A model generated the notes under the pieces. The model saw nothing but the letters and a program-made list of their open reading frames with translations. It made no database searches and was not told the origin of the DNA. A DNA stretch of 63,398 nt from Ruminococcus sp. (lineage in GTDB: Bacteria > Bacillota > Clostridia > Oscillospirales > Ruminococcaceae): positions 1 through 63,398 of the forward strand of contig JAJQCE010000027.1 in the NCBI GenBank assembly GCA_021202895.1, read 5' to 3'. Below are positions 54,745 through 63,398 of this stretch, in pieces (position 1 is the stretch's first letter; the number at the start of each line of letters is the position of its first letter). The translations under genes and the position numbers were made by a program.

Positions 54745-55608
54745 CTAAAAGCTAGTCAAAGCCTGCACAGCTTTGTTTTCAAGCCTGCTCTGCTGCTTTT
54801 CCCATCTTCTTGACATCGCAGGCAGCTTATCCTGCCAGTGGTTGCCCATAAGCTCTTTCGCCAAAAGCACTTTACATTCGCTGAAGTACGGATAAATCAA
54901 AAGCAGCGGATAAGCGAATATCAATAGCAAAAAAATCGGCAGAAGCGAAAAATAAAAAGACATAAGCCTTAAATGCTGATTTTCCATAAGCTTAACGGAC
55001 AAATCGCAGGCATCAAAGAAATTTACTCTCGGATTAAGCACAATTATATATTTAACCAGCGAAAGCGACATATAGTAGTGAACGCACTCACCTAGCCAGA
55101 CAATTGAAAAACCGAGCGAAAGCATAAACAGCACCATTCCGAAAAGGGTAATCTCTCCTCTTAAGCTTAGCTGCGCAAAATAAACGACACCGTAAATCCC
55201 AACGCTAATCGGCAAAAGCACCAAAAGCTTAAGCCCTAAAAGCGCAAAGGATTTTTTGACAATGGGGAAAATCACTTTTCTTTTGTGCTTGGTAATAAAC
55301 CTGCCCGTTTCACTGCTGTCAGTCACATTTATAAACGTGCGCCTGTTTAAATTTGAAAGCGTGCTGAAGGACGCATAATAAAGCGTCAGCCTGAATACTA
55401 AAAACAGCTTTGCGTAATTAGCTTCGTAAAAGCTCGAAACGAAAACATGATATTCAAAGCCTAACATAGTAAGAACAATATAAATCAGCGATTCTATAAT
55501 TACAATCAGTGCCATAAAGGTTATCATGTAAAGCATAGCCACTATCGGCGTTTCAGGCGATTTTGTGAGAATTTCTAACGCTTTTTGCTTTAGCTGCTTG
55601 TTTGTCAT
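54745..55608 (-). CDS. Polytopic membrane protein, unknown family
   Basis: 287 residues with about six hydrophobic segments (roughly residues 22-48, 68-90, 122-150, 155-180, 225-245) and a soluble, basic C-terminus (WQDKLPAMSRRWEKQQSR). The start MTNKQLKQKALEIL and the pattern resemble DUF975-type proteins, but I cannot confirm the family. It sits between the phosphatase and DUF368 genes, 30 bases from the latter, so it is probably co-transcribed. Confidence 0.65.
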   Translation of the reverse strand: MTNKQLKQKALEILTKSPETPIVAMLYMITFMALIVIIESLIYIVLTMLGFEYHVFVSSFYEANYAKLFLVFRLTLYYASFSTLSNLNRRTFINVTDSSETGRFITKHKRKVIFPIVKKSFALLGLKLLVLLPISVGIYGVVYFAQLSLRGEITLFGMVLFMLSLGFSIVWLGECVHYYMSLSLVKYIIVLNPRVNFFDACDLSVKLMENQHLRLMSFYFSLLPIFLLLIFAYPLLLIYPYFSECKVLLAKELMGNHWQDKLPAMSRRWEKQQSRLENKAVQALTSF

Positions 55609-55614
55609 AGCGCA

Positions 55615-56271
55615 TTACCTCTCTAAATCCATGAAGTATTCGCTTCTTTCGACATACTCCTCCTTTGGAAATCTCCCGACAATCTCAAATGCGCCTGAAC
55701 GCTGCCACATTGACGCTGAAACCATCACCTCAAAGCCCTCTCCGAAGCCGCAGGCATATTCAAGCGGCTTGCATTTTGGAAGTCCGAAGCAGGAGAGCAT
55801 ATTCATGATAATTCCGCTGTGCGTTATCACTGCGCAGTTTGTCAGACCCTCCTCCATCATATCTCCTATAATCGTAGTAATTGCGTCATAGCAGCGAGTC
55901 ACAACCTCTCTTGCCGATTCGCCGCCGGGAGGAGGATTGTCAAGTCCGCCCTCTAAAAATTTCTTATAGTCCTCGTCATTTTTAAGCTCATTCGGCGTCT
56001 TTCCCTCAAATTTGCCGAAGTTCATCTCTCTGAGCTGCTCAAGCTCCACCATCAGTGTGCTTGGAGCCATTATATAAGCCGTTTGCAGGCATCTCTTAAG
56101 CGGCGAGATATACAGCTTCTGAAAGCTCGGATAGTCCGCCTGCTCTATTCTTTCATAAATCTCATCCGCACCCTCCTTGCTTAAAGGCAGGTCGGTTACT
56201 CCTATATATTTTCCGTCCGCATTGCCCTGAGTAGCTCCGTGGCGGATAAAGGTGATTCTGTAGCCCTTCAA
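55615..56271 (-). CDS. Histidine phosphatase family protein
   Basis: 218 residues of the phosphoglycerate-mutase-like branch. The phospho-acceptor His lies in FIRHGATQGN near residue 11, the second Arg in SPLKRCLQTA near 57, the Glu/Phe in REMNFGKFEG near 83, and the second His in VITHSGI near 148. Such enzymes dephosphorylate small metabolites (for example alpha-ribazole phosphate in CobC) or proteins; nothing nearby fixes the substrate. It begins 16 bases after the DUF5662 gene and ends 6 bases before the membrane-protein gene. Confidence 0.88.
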   Translation of the reverse strand: MKGYRITFIRHGATQGNADGKYIGVTDLPLSKEGADEIYERIEQADYPSFQKLYISPLKRCLQTAYIMAPSTLMVELEQLREMNFGKFEGKTPNELKNDEDYKKFLEGGLDNPPPGGESAREVVTRCYDAITTIIGDMMEEGLTNCAVITHSGIIMNMLSCFGLPKCKPLEYACGFGEGFEVMVSASMWQRSGAFEIVGRFPKEEYVERSEYFMDLER

Positions 56272-56287
56272 AAAACCATCTCCATAA

Positions 56288-56875
56288 TTAGTAGTCCTTT
56301 AATCTGCGAATATACGCAAAGGTAAAGCGTTCTCCCTTTTTTTCAAGCATTCTGAGCAGCCTTTCAAGCATAGCACTTGTTTCAGGATGAATAACTCTCC
56401 TCTTCTTTGCCTTAAGAAAATACTTAAGCGGATCGCTGTCGGTGTAGCTTTCGCCGTTGTAGATTTTGCTCGCCGCAACTCTGTCGCAGAACATTTCCTT
56501 TAGATAATTTATCGGCATTTTAACAGGACTCATTTTCTTTGTAAGCGGATCATAGTCCGTCCAGTATTCAAAATGGTGGCGATTTCTGCCCTTGTGGTGC
56601 ATCCACGCATAGGAATAGCCATAAGCCTCGCGCTCTCCCTCGTTCGGCGAACGTCTGCCGTTTTGGTAAAAAAGCACTCCCTGCAAAAATTCCGATGGCA
56701 TATACTTTGACAAATCATGCTTAAGCCCCTGAACTGGAATCCCTGCTCTTACACAGTTAAGCATAACCATGTGCCTGTGCCTGGTTATCGTCTTAAAATG
56801 TGCGCAGGCATTGTCAAAAAAATCTCTGTCAAGCTCAGCCCATTCGCCTGAAGCAGACTTGATTTTAAATTTCAT
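56288..56875 (-). CDS. DUF5662 family protein
   Basis: 195 residues from ATG 56875, which has an AGGG-type ribosome site; an upstream ATG five codons earlier lacks one. It has many His and Tyr in conserved blocks: HFKTITRHRHMVM, GLKHDLSKYMPSEF and HHKGRNRHHFEYW. This spacing of His/Asp suggests a metal-binding, HD-like helical fold, but the family has no assigned function. It lies 31 bases after the stop of the beta-helix gene. Confidence 0.75.
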   Translation of the reverse strand: MKFKIKSASGEWAELDRDFFDNACAHFKTITRHRHMVMLNCVRAGIPVQGLKHDLSKYMPSEFLQGVLFYQNGRRSPNEGEREAYGYSYAWMHHKGRNRHHFEYWTDYDPLTKKMSPVKMPINYLKEMFCDRVAASKIYNGESYTDSDPLKYFLKAKKRRVIHPETSAMLERLLRMLEKKGERFTFAYIRRLKDY

Positions 56876-56905
56876 AGCCTTTTCCCTCATCTCGTTTTAC
56901 ACTTT

Positions 56906-59371
56906 TTAATAGAACACATATCCGCTGCCGTTCCACACTCCCGTTTTTACCTTGATTTCATAGGGAACCTGACTGTAAATAGCGTCAAGAGTACGCTTTG
57001 CGGCATTTACCGTTTCGTCCGAATCGGCAAGCACGCTGTCTGAAATGCTGTTTATCTCAACATTGTAAACCTTGACTGTGTTATCCGTTGAAAAAACTCC
57101 TGTTGTGTTCTTTGCCGCTGTGTTATTTACTCGTTCGCCGTCAAGCGTTATTTCAAAATTATAGGTGAGCGTTCCGATATAGTCGCCCTTGCCTGTGATA
57201 GTAAGCGTTGCCGTACCAACATAAATATTATTTGAAAAGCTGTAATCATAATCTATCCCTTCGACAAGCTCAATGCTGTTTGCCTCAATTTTAAAGCTGG
57301 GAGTTATCGGCTTTGCGGTAAATCTCGCCTGAGAAACACATTCTACATACGAGGTTTCTATATTGTACTTGGTTCTTGCTGTAATAATATTCGACGAGGT
57401 ATTTTCGCAGCTTGTACCGTCAACGTCGATAAAGGGTACAATTTTGTACTTATAATTCGTAGCGCTTCTTAAGCTGTCGTCCTGATAAATCGAGCCGTTT
57501 TCAAGCGTCGCTATAAGTTCAAACTCATCAGTGCCAGCCACCGCGCGGTAGACATTTATCCCGTCCGCCTCGTTCATTGCCGTCCAGGTTAATTTCACTG
57601 TGCTTGAAAGCGTTTCCTCAACGCTGAAATTTTTTATCTGAACAGCTATAAGCCCGTCCGCCTGAGCATAGACCTTATCGCTGACAGTTTCAAAGGTGTT
57701 TTCGCTGACCGTCGCCGTCGCCGTTTTGGTACAGTATATACCGTAGTCTGCGCCTGTGATGTCGTTTGATTTGATAACGCAGTCAGCCGAAGCATCCAGC
57801 TTTATTCCGTATCCGCCCGACTGCTTTATAATATTTGAAGTACACTCAACAGAGCCTGAACCCTCGTCAAGCTTTATTCCGCCTAAAGCGTTAAGTGAAA
57901 AGCTGTTTTGGTTTATTTTAGAATCCGCCGCATTTGAAACAAGCAGTCCTACTCCGTTATTTGTCTTAAAGCTGTTTTTACTGATAGTGTAGCCTGAACC
58001 GCCATTTACAGCCACTCCGCTTTTAAGGGAATTTGAAACGCTGTTTGACGAGAAGGATACATCGGTGCAGCTTAATAAGCGCACAAGATAGCTTTCATTC
58101 GCAACCTCTCTTGCTCTTATAGTGTTTTCTCTAACAGAGCTTGAGCTTACGTTTTGCAAAATCAAAGCGCTGCCCATAGTCTTTATTTCGTTGCCGCTTA
58201 TTCTTACGTTGCTTATAGTATAATCTGCGGCAGGATACGTATCTGTCGCCTGACCTACCACCACTCCGTAGATTTTAATCCCAAACGGAGCAAAATTATC
58301 AGAGGTGTCCTTTGTCGTTATGTCGTTATCGGAAATAATCGTATCGGCATTGCTTGAAATGCTCGATTTAGTCGAATTTAAACCGTCCACTGGAGCATAG
58401 TAATGCTCAAAATCCTCATCGCTCATATAGTTAAAGGTGATCCCCGCTCCGCAGTTTTTAATCGTATTTCCCGAAATTGTGCAGTGCTTGTAGTTATAGA
58501 GAATCATTGCTATATCTGTGCATTTTTCAAAAGTATTGTTCTTTATTGTGATATTGGTATAGTAGACACCTGCCACTGCCGAGTGAGATCCTATTCCTCT
58601 GCTAAGCTTATAAAAGGTATTATCTGTTATAAGTACATTTTTGCAGGTTGTATCGTCAAATGGACTATATCCTGCATAAAGCTCAGAATTATTCATAACG
58701 TCAAGCTGTATCGCTTCCTTGAGCAAGGATCCTGTATAGCCGCTGAAATAACAGCCTGTGATTGTAAGTCCCTTAACTCCGCCTATTTCTATATGGTGAC
58801 CGTTTTTGTTATTAAGTACGCTGACATTTTTTATAATTACATTTTGAGCATGAGCTATACGTATATTGGAAAAATAGTAAACGTTGCTGTAATTATCCGT
58901 GTTTCCGTCCCATGTTCCGCCTTTTATAACTATGTTATGATTGCCGTTATAGCGACCGTTTTTGCCATCATTTCTGGCGTTTCTAAGCATAGCACCTGCG
59001 CTGAAGCATTTTACAATCGTAGCGTTTTCATTAAGAACTAATCTGGTATTGCTGTAAATTTTAAGCGTTGTTGAAATATTATATATACCCGCCGGAACAC
59101 GAACCTCAACACACACCTCATCGCTCGCCTGATCTATCGCAGCATCAAGCGCATCCTGTATAGCCGAAGCGGCGTCCTCTGTACCAGTATTATCAGCTTC
59201 ACAGTCTGTCACAACGTTTATTATAATCTTATCGCTGTAGTCAATAATCTCAGCACCAGTAGCCGATGAACCAGTCGCCGCATAAGCCCTTGGAGCGGCA
59301 AAGACGCCAAAAGCCAGCAAAAGCAACGCAAACACCACAGCTTTTGCAAGGGAAAATTTTACATTTATCAT
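56906..59371 (-). CDS. Secreted right-handed beta-helix protein with FnIII-like domain
   Basis: 821 residues. The signal peptide ends near AYA (about residue 31). Residues 50-590 form a parallel beta-helix of the pectate-lyase/NosD type with many rungs (NVIIKNVSVLNNKNGHHIEIGGVKGLTITGCYFSG; repeated ISGNxI, ITDNTFYKL). An FnIII-like domain follows (about 600-690, VKLTWTAMNEADGINVYRA), then a C-terminal Ig-like module (YDYSFSNNIYVGTATLTITGKGDY). The fold suggests polysaccharide binding or cleavage at the cell surface; no definite catalytic triad was identified. First gene of the minus-strand set behind a strong promoter. Confidence 0.85.
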   Translation of the reverse strand: MINVKFSLAKAVVFALLLLAFGVFAAPRAYAATGSSATGAEIIDYSDKIIINVVTDCEADNTGTEDAASAIQDALDAAIDQASDEVCVEVRVPAGIYNISTTLKIYSNTRLVLNENATIVKCFSAGAMLRNARNDGKNGRYNGNHNIVIKGGTWDGNTDNYSNVYYFSNIRIAHAQNVIIKNVSVLNNKNGHHIEIGGVKGLTITGCYFSGYTGSLLKEAIQLDVMNNSELYAGYSPFDDTTCKNVLITDNTFYKLSRGIGSHSAVAGVYYTNITIKNNTFEKCTDIAMILYNYKHCTISGNTIKNCGAGITFNYMSDEDFEHYYAPVDGLNSTKSSISSNADTIISDNDITTKDTSDNFAPFGIKIYGVVVGQATDTYPAADYTISNVRISGNEIKTMGSALILQNVSSSSVRENTIRAREVANESYLVRLLSCTDVSFSSNSVSNSLKSGVAVNGGSGYTISKNSFKTNNGVGLLVSNAADSKINQNSFSLNALGGIKLDEGSGSVECTSNIIKQSGGYGIKLDASADCVIKSNDITGADYGIYCTKTATATVSENTFETVSDKVYAQADGLIAVQIKNFSVEETLSSTVKLTWTAMNEADGINVYRAVAGTDEFELIATLENGSIYQDDSLRSATNYKYKIVPFIDVDGTSCENTSSNIITARTKYNIETSYVECVSQARFTAKPITPSFKIEANSIELVEGIDYDYSFSNNIYVGTATLTITGKGDYIGTLTYNFEITLDGERVNNTAAKNTTGVFSTDNTVKVYNVEINSISDSVLADSDETVNAAKRTLDAIYSQVPYEIKVKTGVWNGSGYVFY

Positions 59372-59470
59372 AATTTTACTCTCCGTGGAAATTTTTACAC
59401 AGTTGTCTTTCTTTTTTATGTCTATAGAAATACAATATCAAAGAGAGTGCTTATTTCTCTTCTTAATTTT

Positions 59471-59499
59471 ATTATATCATATCGTTTCGTCTTTGTCAA
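59471..59499 (-). promoter_or_regulatory. Sigma-A promoter of the beta-helix gene set
   Basis: On the minus strand, TTGACA (59494-59499), 17 bp and TATAAT (59471-59476). The leader is about 95 bases long. Confidence 0.82.
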
Positions 59500-59596
59500 T
59501 TAAATTTGCCTTGATTTACAAAGTTGATTTTAAAAATTTTTACTTATTCGGCAGTGTACTGCGCAAAAAAAAGCCATAATTTTTCAAGTTCAGCAA

Positions 59597-59628
59597 AGAA
59601 AAAAGACCGCAATTCAAGCTGCGGTCTT
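59597..59628 (-). terminator. Intrinsic terminator of the MarR-ABC operon
   Basis: AAGACCGCA / TGCGGTCTT stem (59603-59628) is followed on the minus strand by TTTTTTC. Confidence 0.88.
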
Positions 59629-59644
59629 TGCTTCTTGTATATTT

Positions 59645-62600
59645 TTACTCGCTTCTCAAAGCAACAACAGGATCCTTCTTAGATGCGCTTCTTGATGGGA
59701 CAATACCCGAAATAAGTGTAAGCAGAACGCTTATCGCAACAAGGATAATTGCTGCTATCAGAGGCAGGTGCGAGCTTAGGTTGTTTATTCCTGTAAGGTT
59801 ATGAATTATCGCATTTATCGGGAATGTAAGTATAAATGTTACCACAACACCCAACAGACCAGAAAAGAATCCAATGATAACGGTTTCTGCATTGAACATG
59901 CTTGAAACATCTCCCTTTGACGCTCCGATAGCGCGGAGTATACCGATTTCCTTTGTTCTCTCCTGAACGCTTATAAGTGTAATTACAGCAATCATGATAG
60001 ATGAAACTATCAGCGAAATTGCTACGAATGCAATAAGAACATAGGTAATAGCATTTATAATAGTTGTGATTGACGACATCATAAGTCCAATGTAGTCGGT
60101 ATATGTCAGCTGCTGCTCCTCATCAACTGAATCGTTGTAGCTGTCAATCGCATCTGTTACAACATCCTTGCTCTCAAAGGTTGACGAATATATGTTAATA
60201 GATGACGGAGTGTCAAGCTCTACATATCCAAATTCAACTAAATTGTCTTCGTATGTCGACTCAGATATTTCATACGGCATAACGTTGTCGTAATATGATG
60301 CCTTCTGCTCATCGGTCGAGCTGCTCATAAGCTGCTCAAGCGCCGCTAAAGCTTCATCAGATGAGAGTGTGCTTAGCTGCTCAGCTACCTGACTTGCATA
60401 CTGCGAGGTAATCTGCTCACTTAAAAGCTGTGACAGCATTTCGTTAAACTCATCGTCATCCATAGACTCAACATACTCGGTAAGACTATCCTCGTCCATG
60501 CTCATCTGCTCGGAAATCTGGGCGATAAGAGAATCTTCCATTTCCTCACGACTCATGCTGCCAAGCTGTTCGGTGATCATCTCTGCTATCTCATCATCTG
60601 TAAGCACGCTCATCATATCGGTGTAAACCGCTATCTTTTCTTCATCCGAAAGTCCATTGATGTAATCAACAAACTCCTGTGCCTTTTCGCTGTCTGAAAG
60701 ATCATCATCTACCTCAAAGGGCAAGCCTGTCAAAACGTCCGTTTCCTCATCGGCAAGCTGTGCGGCTATTATATCCGCATCATCTGAGCCTTCAATTAGA
60801 TAATCAATTAGTGCGCTCGTATATCCGATTGCTCCTGAAAGCATCGTAGCGGTAGCGTCCTCGTTTGGTTTAATAATACCCGTGACCTTAAGTGTAACAC
60901 CGTTGTCGTACAGATACTGAAGCCCCGTATCGCTTTCACGAAGATCCGTATATGTACCCGTCTCATCTACATACTCATAGCATTCATAGCTCGGTACAAC
61001 GTGAAAATCCATGTCACAGATTTCTTCATAGCTCCAGCTTTGAAGCTCAAACTCAACCTCTTCATTGTTCAGTGCAGAATTTACAAGCTCTTCCATATCC
61101 TCCTTTGACTTAAGGCCGAGTGCATAAAGTGAAAGGTCGTTTAGCTCGTTGTTGTCATCGAGAACAAGCACGATTTCGTTGTATTCCTCAGGCCACTCAC
61201 CGTAAACTACATCATACTGCTCTTTAATCATATCGCTTACAGCTTCGCCATCCTTACCCTCCAGCATTTCTTCCCAAACCTCGACGCCTGATGAAAATAT
61301 CGAGCTCATCGAAGAGCTGCTAGTCATACTCTCCATCGTATCGCTAAGAGCTGAAACGTCCGCTCCGATAGCCTGTGTCATAAGCTCCTGCATAAGCTCA
61401 GTCGCATCCGAAAGAACAATTTCTCCGTCTACATTTTTAGTATAAACCTGAAGATTCATGTCGTAGGTATATTGTACGGCACTTATTGCATCGCTAAGTT
61501 CACTTTCATCATCGTCAAGCTCGGTATCCAAATACTCTTTAAAAGCCTTGAGGTCGTTTTCGCTCTCGTTTGAACTGCTCATAGCGTCAACCATATCGTA
61601 GAAAAGAGGTACCGAATAAACAGCGTCATTGCCATGAGATTCTCCACTTTCCGCCGAACCTAGCAGCGCTTCAAAAATTGAACTCATATCCATAGTCGTT
61701 GACTCAATAGTGAGAGGATAGGATGTAAGCGTTTCCTCCTGAACCTCATCTATGTATTCAGTCATGCCTTGTGAAATGGCAAGAATTAGTGCAATTCCTA
61801 TGATGCCGATAGAGCCTGCAAAGGATGTAAGTATCGTTCTACCCTTTTTGGTGAGCAAATTTTTAAGAGACAAGCCAAATGATGTCGCAAAGGACATTGA
61901 AGGCATCTTTACTTTCTTGCCCTTGTTTGCTTCAACAAGTGCGGTATCCGACTTCTGCTCTGCTTCGTACTCCTCATCGGTCATCGGATTTGAATCGCCT
62001 GTGATTTCACCATCAAGAATATTTATGATACGCGAGGAATATTTCTCGGCTATATCGGGGTTATGCGTTACCATTATGATAAGCTTGCTCTTTGAAATTT
62101 CCTTCAAAATTTCCATTACCTGAAGGCTTGTGGTGGTATCAAGCGCACCTGTAGGTTCGTCCGCTAAAATTATATCGGGATTATTTACAAGCGCACGGGC
62201 AATAGCCACGCGCTGCATCTGACCGCCTGACATCTCACTCGGCTTTTTGTTAAGCTGAGTTTCAAGTCCGACCTCCTCCAAAGCCTTTTTAGCTCTTTCA
62301 CGACGTTCAGACTTAGATACTCCCGAAAGTGTAAGCGCAAGCTCAACGTTTTGAAGTACCGTCTGGTGAGGGATAAGATTATAGCTCTGGAACACAAAGC
62401 CTATAGAATGGTTTCTGTAGCTGTCCCAGTCTCTATCCTTAAAATCCTTTGTAGACTTGCCGTTAATAACCAAATCTCCCTCAGTGTACTGGTCAAGTCC
62501 GCCGATAATGTTAAGCATTGTGGTTTTGCCGCAGCCTGACGGTCCTAAAATAGATACAAACTCGCTCTTGCGAAATCTAAGATCAACGCCTCTGAGCGCA

Positions 62601-62656
62601 TGAACCACACCGTCGCCTGCGGGATAATCCTTTTTGATATTTTTAAGCTCAAGCAT
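59645..62656 (-). CDS. MacB/FtsX-type ABC transporter, fused ATPase-permease
   Basis: 1003 residues from ATG 62656 (AAGGAGG 12 bases upstream). An N-terminal LolD/MacB-type ATPase occupies residues 1-235, with Walker A GPSGCGKTT, signature MSGGQMQR and Walker B IILADEPTGALD. The first membrane helix (IGIIGIALILAISQGM) is near 285. A very large acidic extracytoplasmic domain (about 300-840), rich in Asp, Glu, Ser and Met, contains two degenerate blocks (EQLGSMSREEMED, EQISMDEDSLTEYV). The C-terminal FtsX domain has three helices and the QERTKEIGILRAIGASKGD motif. Such mechanotransmission proteins act in peptide/antibiotic defence or envelope stress rather than classic transport. It is in an operon with marR. 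Confidence 0.9.
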   Translation of the reverse strand: MLELKNIKKDYPAGDGVVHALRGVDLRFRKSEFVSILGPSGCGKTTMLNIIGGLDQYTEGDLVINGKSTKDFKDRDWDSYRNHSIGFVFQSYNLIPHQTVLQNVELALTLSGVSKSERRERAKKALEEVGLETQLNKKPSEMSGGQMQRVAIARALVNNPDIILADEPTGALDTTTSLQVMEILKEISKSKLIIMVTHNPDIAEKYSSRIINILDGEITGDSNPMTDEEYEAEQKSDTALVEANKGKKVKMPSMSFATSFGLSLKNLLTKKGRTILTSFAGSIGIIGIALILAISQGMTEYIDEVQEETLTSYPLTIESTTMDMSSIFEALLGSAESGESHGNDAVYSVPLFYDMVDAMSSSNESENDLKAFKEYLDTELDDDESELSDAISAVQYTYDMNLQVYTKNVDGEIVLSDATELMQELMTQAIGADVSALSDTMESMTSSSSMSSIFSSGVEVWEEMLEGKDGEAVSDMIKEQYDVVYGEWPEEYNEIVLVLDDNNELNDLSLYALGLKSKEDMEELVNSALNNEEVEFELQSWSYEEICDMDFHVVPSYECYEYVDETGTYTDLRESDTGLQYLYDNGVTLKVTGIIKPNEDATATMLSGAIGYTSALIDYLIEGSDDADIIAAQLADEETDVLTGLPFEVDDDLSDSEKAQEFVDYINGLSDEEKIAVYTDMMSVLTDDEIAEMITEQLGSMSREEMEDSLIAQISEQMSMDEDSLTEYVESMDDDEFNEMLSQLLSEQITSQYASQVAEQLSTLSSDEALAALEQLMSSSTDEQKASYYDNVMPYEISESTYEDNLVEFGYVELDTPSSINIYSSTFESKDVVTDAIDSYNDSVDEEQQLTYTDYIGLMMSSITTIINAITYVLIAFVAISLIVSSIMIAVITLISVQERTKEIGILRAIGASKGDVSSMFNAETVIIGFFSGLLGVVVTFILTFPINAIIHNLTGINNLSSHLPLIAAIILVAISVLLTLISGIVPSRSASKKDPVVALRSE

Positions 62657-63128
62657 TGTTTTTCTTTTCCTCCTTTTCCTCGCTCTCAATATACCTTCTT
62701 ACCTTGTCTAAATTTCTGCCGAATTTTTCGGTCGTTTTTAAAAATACGTCCTGCTCCTCCTGTGTTACTCCCTCCATAAACATTTGAATATATTTGGAAA
62801 GCTTTTTTTGGTTCGCTTTCATATACTCTTTTCCTGCTTCGGTAATAATCATTTTGTACCCTCTGGCAAGCCCTTCGTCCTTCGGATTTCTACAGATAAA
62901 GCCCCTGTTTGCAAGCTGTCTTGTCACCCTTGAAATAAGCGCCTTATCGTAATTGAATATATTGCAAAAATCACTCGCTGAAAAGCCGTCTTTTTGCTGA
63001 ATTAAAATCCCTAGAACCAGAATGTGATTATGCCTTAATTCATTATCCTCAATAATGCTGTCTATTATCTTCTGCACATTCTTCTGATTACGAATTAAGG
63101 TGGCGACAAACACCTCAAACACTCTCAT
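62649..63128 (-). CDS. MarR-family transcriptional regulator
   Basis: A 159-residue winged-helix dimer regulator when started at ATG 63128; GTG 63143 directly after GGGAGG is an alternative. It has dimerisation helices at both ends and a wHTH (QKDGFSASDFCNIFNYDKALISRVTRQLANRGFI) near residues 45-85, with the basic wing NPKDEGLARGYKMIIT. It overlaps the ABC gene by 8 bases. Its promoter carries two palindromic sites with GTTGA/TCAAC arms, so it is very likely autoregulated and controls the ABC protein. Confidence 0.88.
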   Translation of the reverse strand: MRVFEVFVATLIRNQKNVQKIIDSIIEDNELRHNHILVLGILIQQKDGFSASDFCNIFNYDKALISRVTRQLANRGFICRNPKDEGLARGYKMIITEAGKEYMKANQKKLSKYIQMFMEGVTQEEQDVFLKTTEKFGRNLDKVRRYIESEEKEEKKNNA

Positions 63129-63165
63129 TCCAATATAACGCACCTCCCTTGTTCAACTGTGCCAA

Positions 63166-63179
63166 GTTGATAAATCAAC
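63166..63179. promoter_or_regulatory. MarR-type operator palindrome, downstream of -10
   Basis: GTTGATAAATCAAC, a perfect palindrome (arms GTTGAT / ATCAAC), lies between the -10 box and the ribosome site of marR. A second copy lies at 63337-63350 in the duplicated unit. Confidence 0.7.
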
Positions 63180-63192
63180 CAAGTACTTATAC

Positions 63193-63221
63193 AGTATACC
63201 ACGTTCAAGTTGATTTGTCAA
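63193..63221 (-). promoter_or_regulatory. Sigma-A promoter of marR-ABC operon
   Basis: On the minus strand, TTGACA (63216-63221), 17 bp and TATACT (63193-63198). Its duplicate is at 63364-63392. Confidence 0.85.
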
Positions 63222-63222
63222 C
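63209..63222. promoter_or_regulatory. MarR-type operator palindrome over -35
   Basis: GTTGATTTGTCAAC (arms GTTGA / TCAAC) overlaps the -35 box, so binding would exclude RNA polymerase. Its duplicate is at 63380-63393. Confidence 0.65.
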
Positions 63223-63398
63223 ATGCAGCTGTCTATTATCTTCTGCACATTCTTCTGATTACGAATTAAGGTGGCGACAAACACCTCAAACACTCTCATT
63301 CCAATATAACGCACCTCCCTTGTTCAACTGTGCCAAGTTGATAAATCAACCAAGTACTTATACAGTATACCACGTTCAAGTTGATTTGTCAACATGCA

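Larger units (their letters stand above)
63057..63398. repeat. Exact tandem duplication of 171 bp at the window end
   Basis: 63057-63227 and 63228-63398 are identical. The unit holds the first ~24 codons of marR, its ribosome site and its promoter with both operators. The second copy ends exactly at the last base of the window, which raises the possibility of an assembly artefact. Confidence 0.9.

Noticed and set aside
58403-59041. Plus-strand open frame of 212 codons opposite the beta-helix gene
   Set aside because: It is a shadow of the repetitive beta-helix coding sequence, with no ribosome site and no domain.

Overview
The window looks like a chromosomal contig from a low-to-mid GC Gram-positive of the class Clostridia, most likely a gut Oscillospirales/Ruminococcus-type bacterium. 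The reasons are strong AGGAGG-type ribosome sites, many near-consensus sigma-A promoters (TTGACA, 17 bp, TATAAT), an ECF transporter core (EcfA1-A2-T), ruvC-ruvA-ruvB, single-chain GlyRS, AddA nuclease-helicase, DUF5711/CvpA/DUF368 proteins, GH25 lysozymes with fibronectin type III repeats, and BspA-type leucine-rich-repeat surface proteins. The genus is inference. I see no rRNA, tRNA, CRISPR array, transposase or phage genes.

Layout: 1-2.3 kb, metG with a tandemly duplicated small-ORF region behind it. 2.35-5.16 kb, a small accessory island (trypsin-like protease, lipoprotein, 5' fragment of a sugar-binding-type lipoprotein) bracketed by a 124 bp exact direct repeat taken from the 3' end of the next gene. 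5.0-8.6 kb, heterodimeric ABC exporter. 8.8-11.7 kb, GH25 muramidase with seven FnIII domains and an exact 597 bp tandem duplication. 12.0-17.9 kb, AI-2E family permease, ilvB and a panB-panC-panD-coaX pantothenate/CoA block. 17.9-28.9 kb, a long minus-strand housekeeping run (CvpA, DUF5711, truA, ecfT-A2-A1, a Doc/Fic-like protein, a nonsense-interrupted TIGR04076 gene, a methyltransferase, glmM, ruvB-A-C). 29.1-30.3 kb, a BspA/FnIII surface gene out of frame at a nine-G tract. 30.5-36.9 kb, murA, an ECF-type sigma/anti-sigma pair, rlmH, a WalJ-like hydrolase and pepF.

37.1-42.6 kb holds an orphan solute-binding lipoprotein enclosed by long inverted repeats whose outer part duplicates the start of the adjacent addA, then addA itself. 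42.6-48.4 kb has a BspA-like protein, glyQS, a small membrane protein, an RluA-type synthase and a ROK regulator. 48.9-53.8 kb is the most unusual block: a five-gene operon of circularly permuted ATP-grasp, alpha-E, transglutaminase-like protease, an AstE/AspA-type zinc deacylase, and a paralogue of that deacylase that has lost its zinc and catalytic residues. Its leader carries a 16 bp palindrome at the promoter and an attenuator-like hairpin, and a ROK regulator is transcribed divergently. 53.8-59.4 kb is a minus-strand set (beta-helix secreted protein, DUF5662, histidine phosphatase, membrane protein, DUF368). 59.6-63.4 kb is a MacB/FtsX-type ABC protein with its MarR regulator, ending in an exact 171 bp tandem duplication at the window edge.

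A recurring theme is local rearrangement. At least five places show duplicated segments, and two of them have a solute-binding lipoprotein sequence at the junction.
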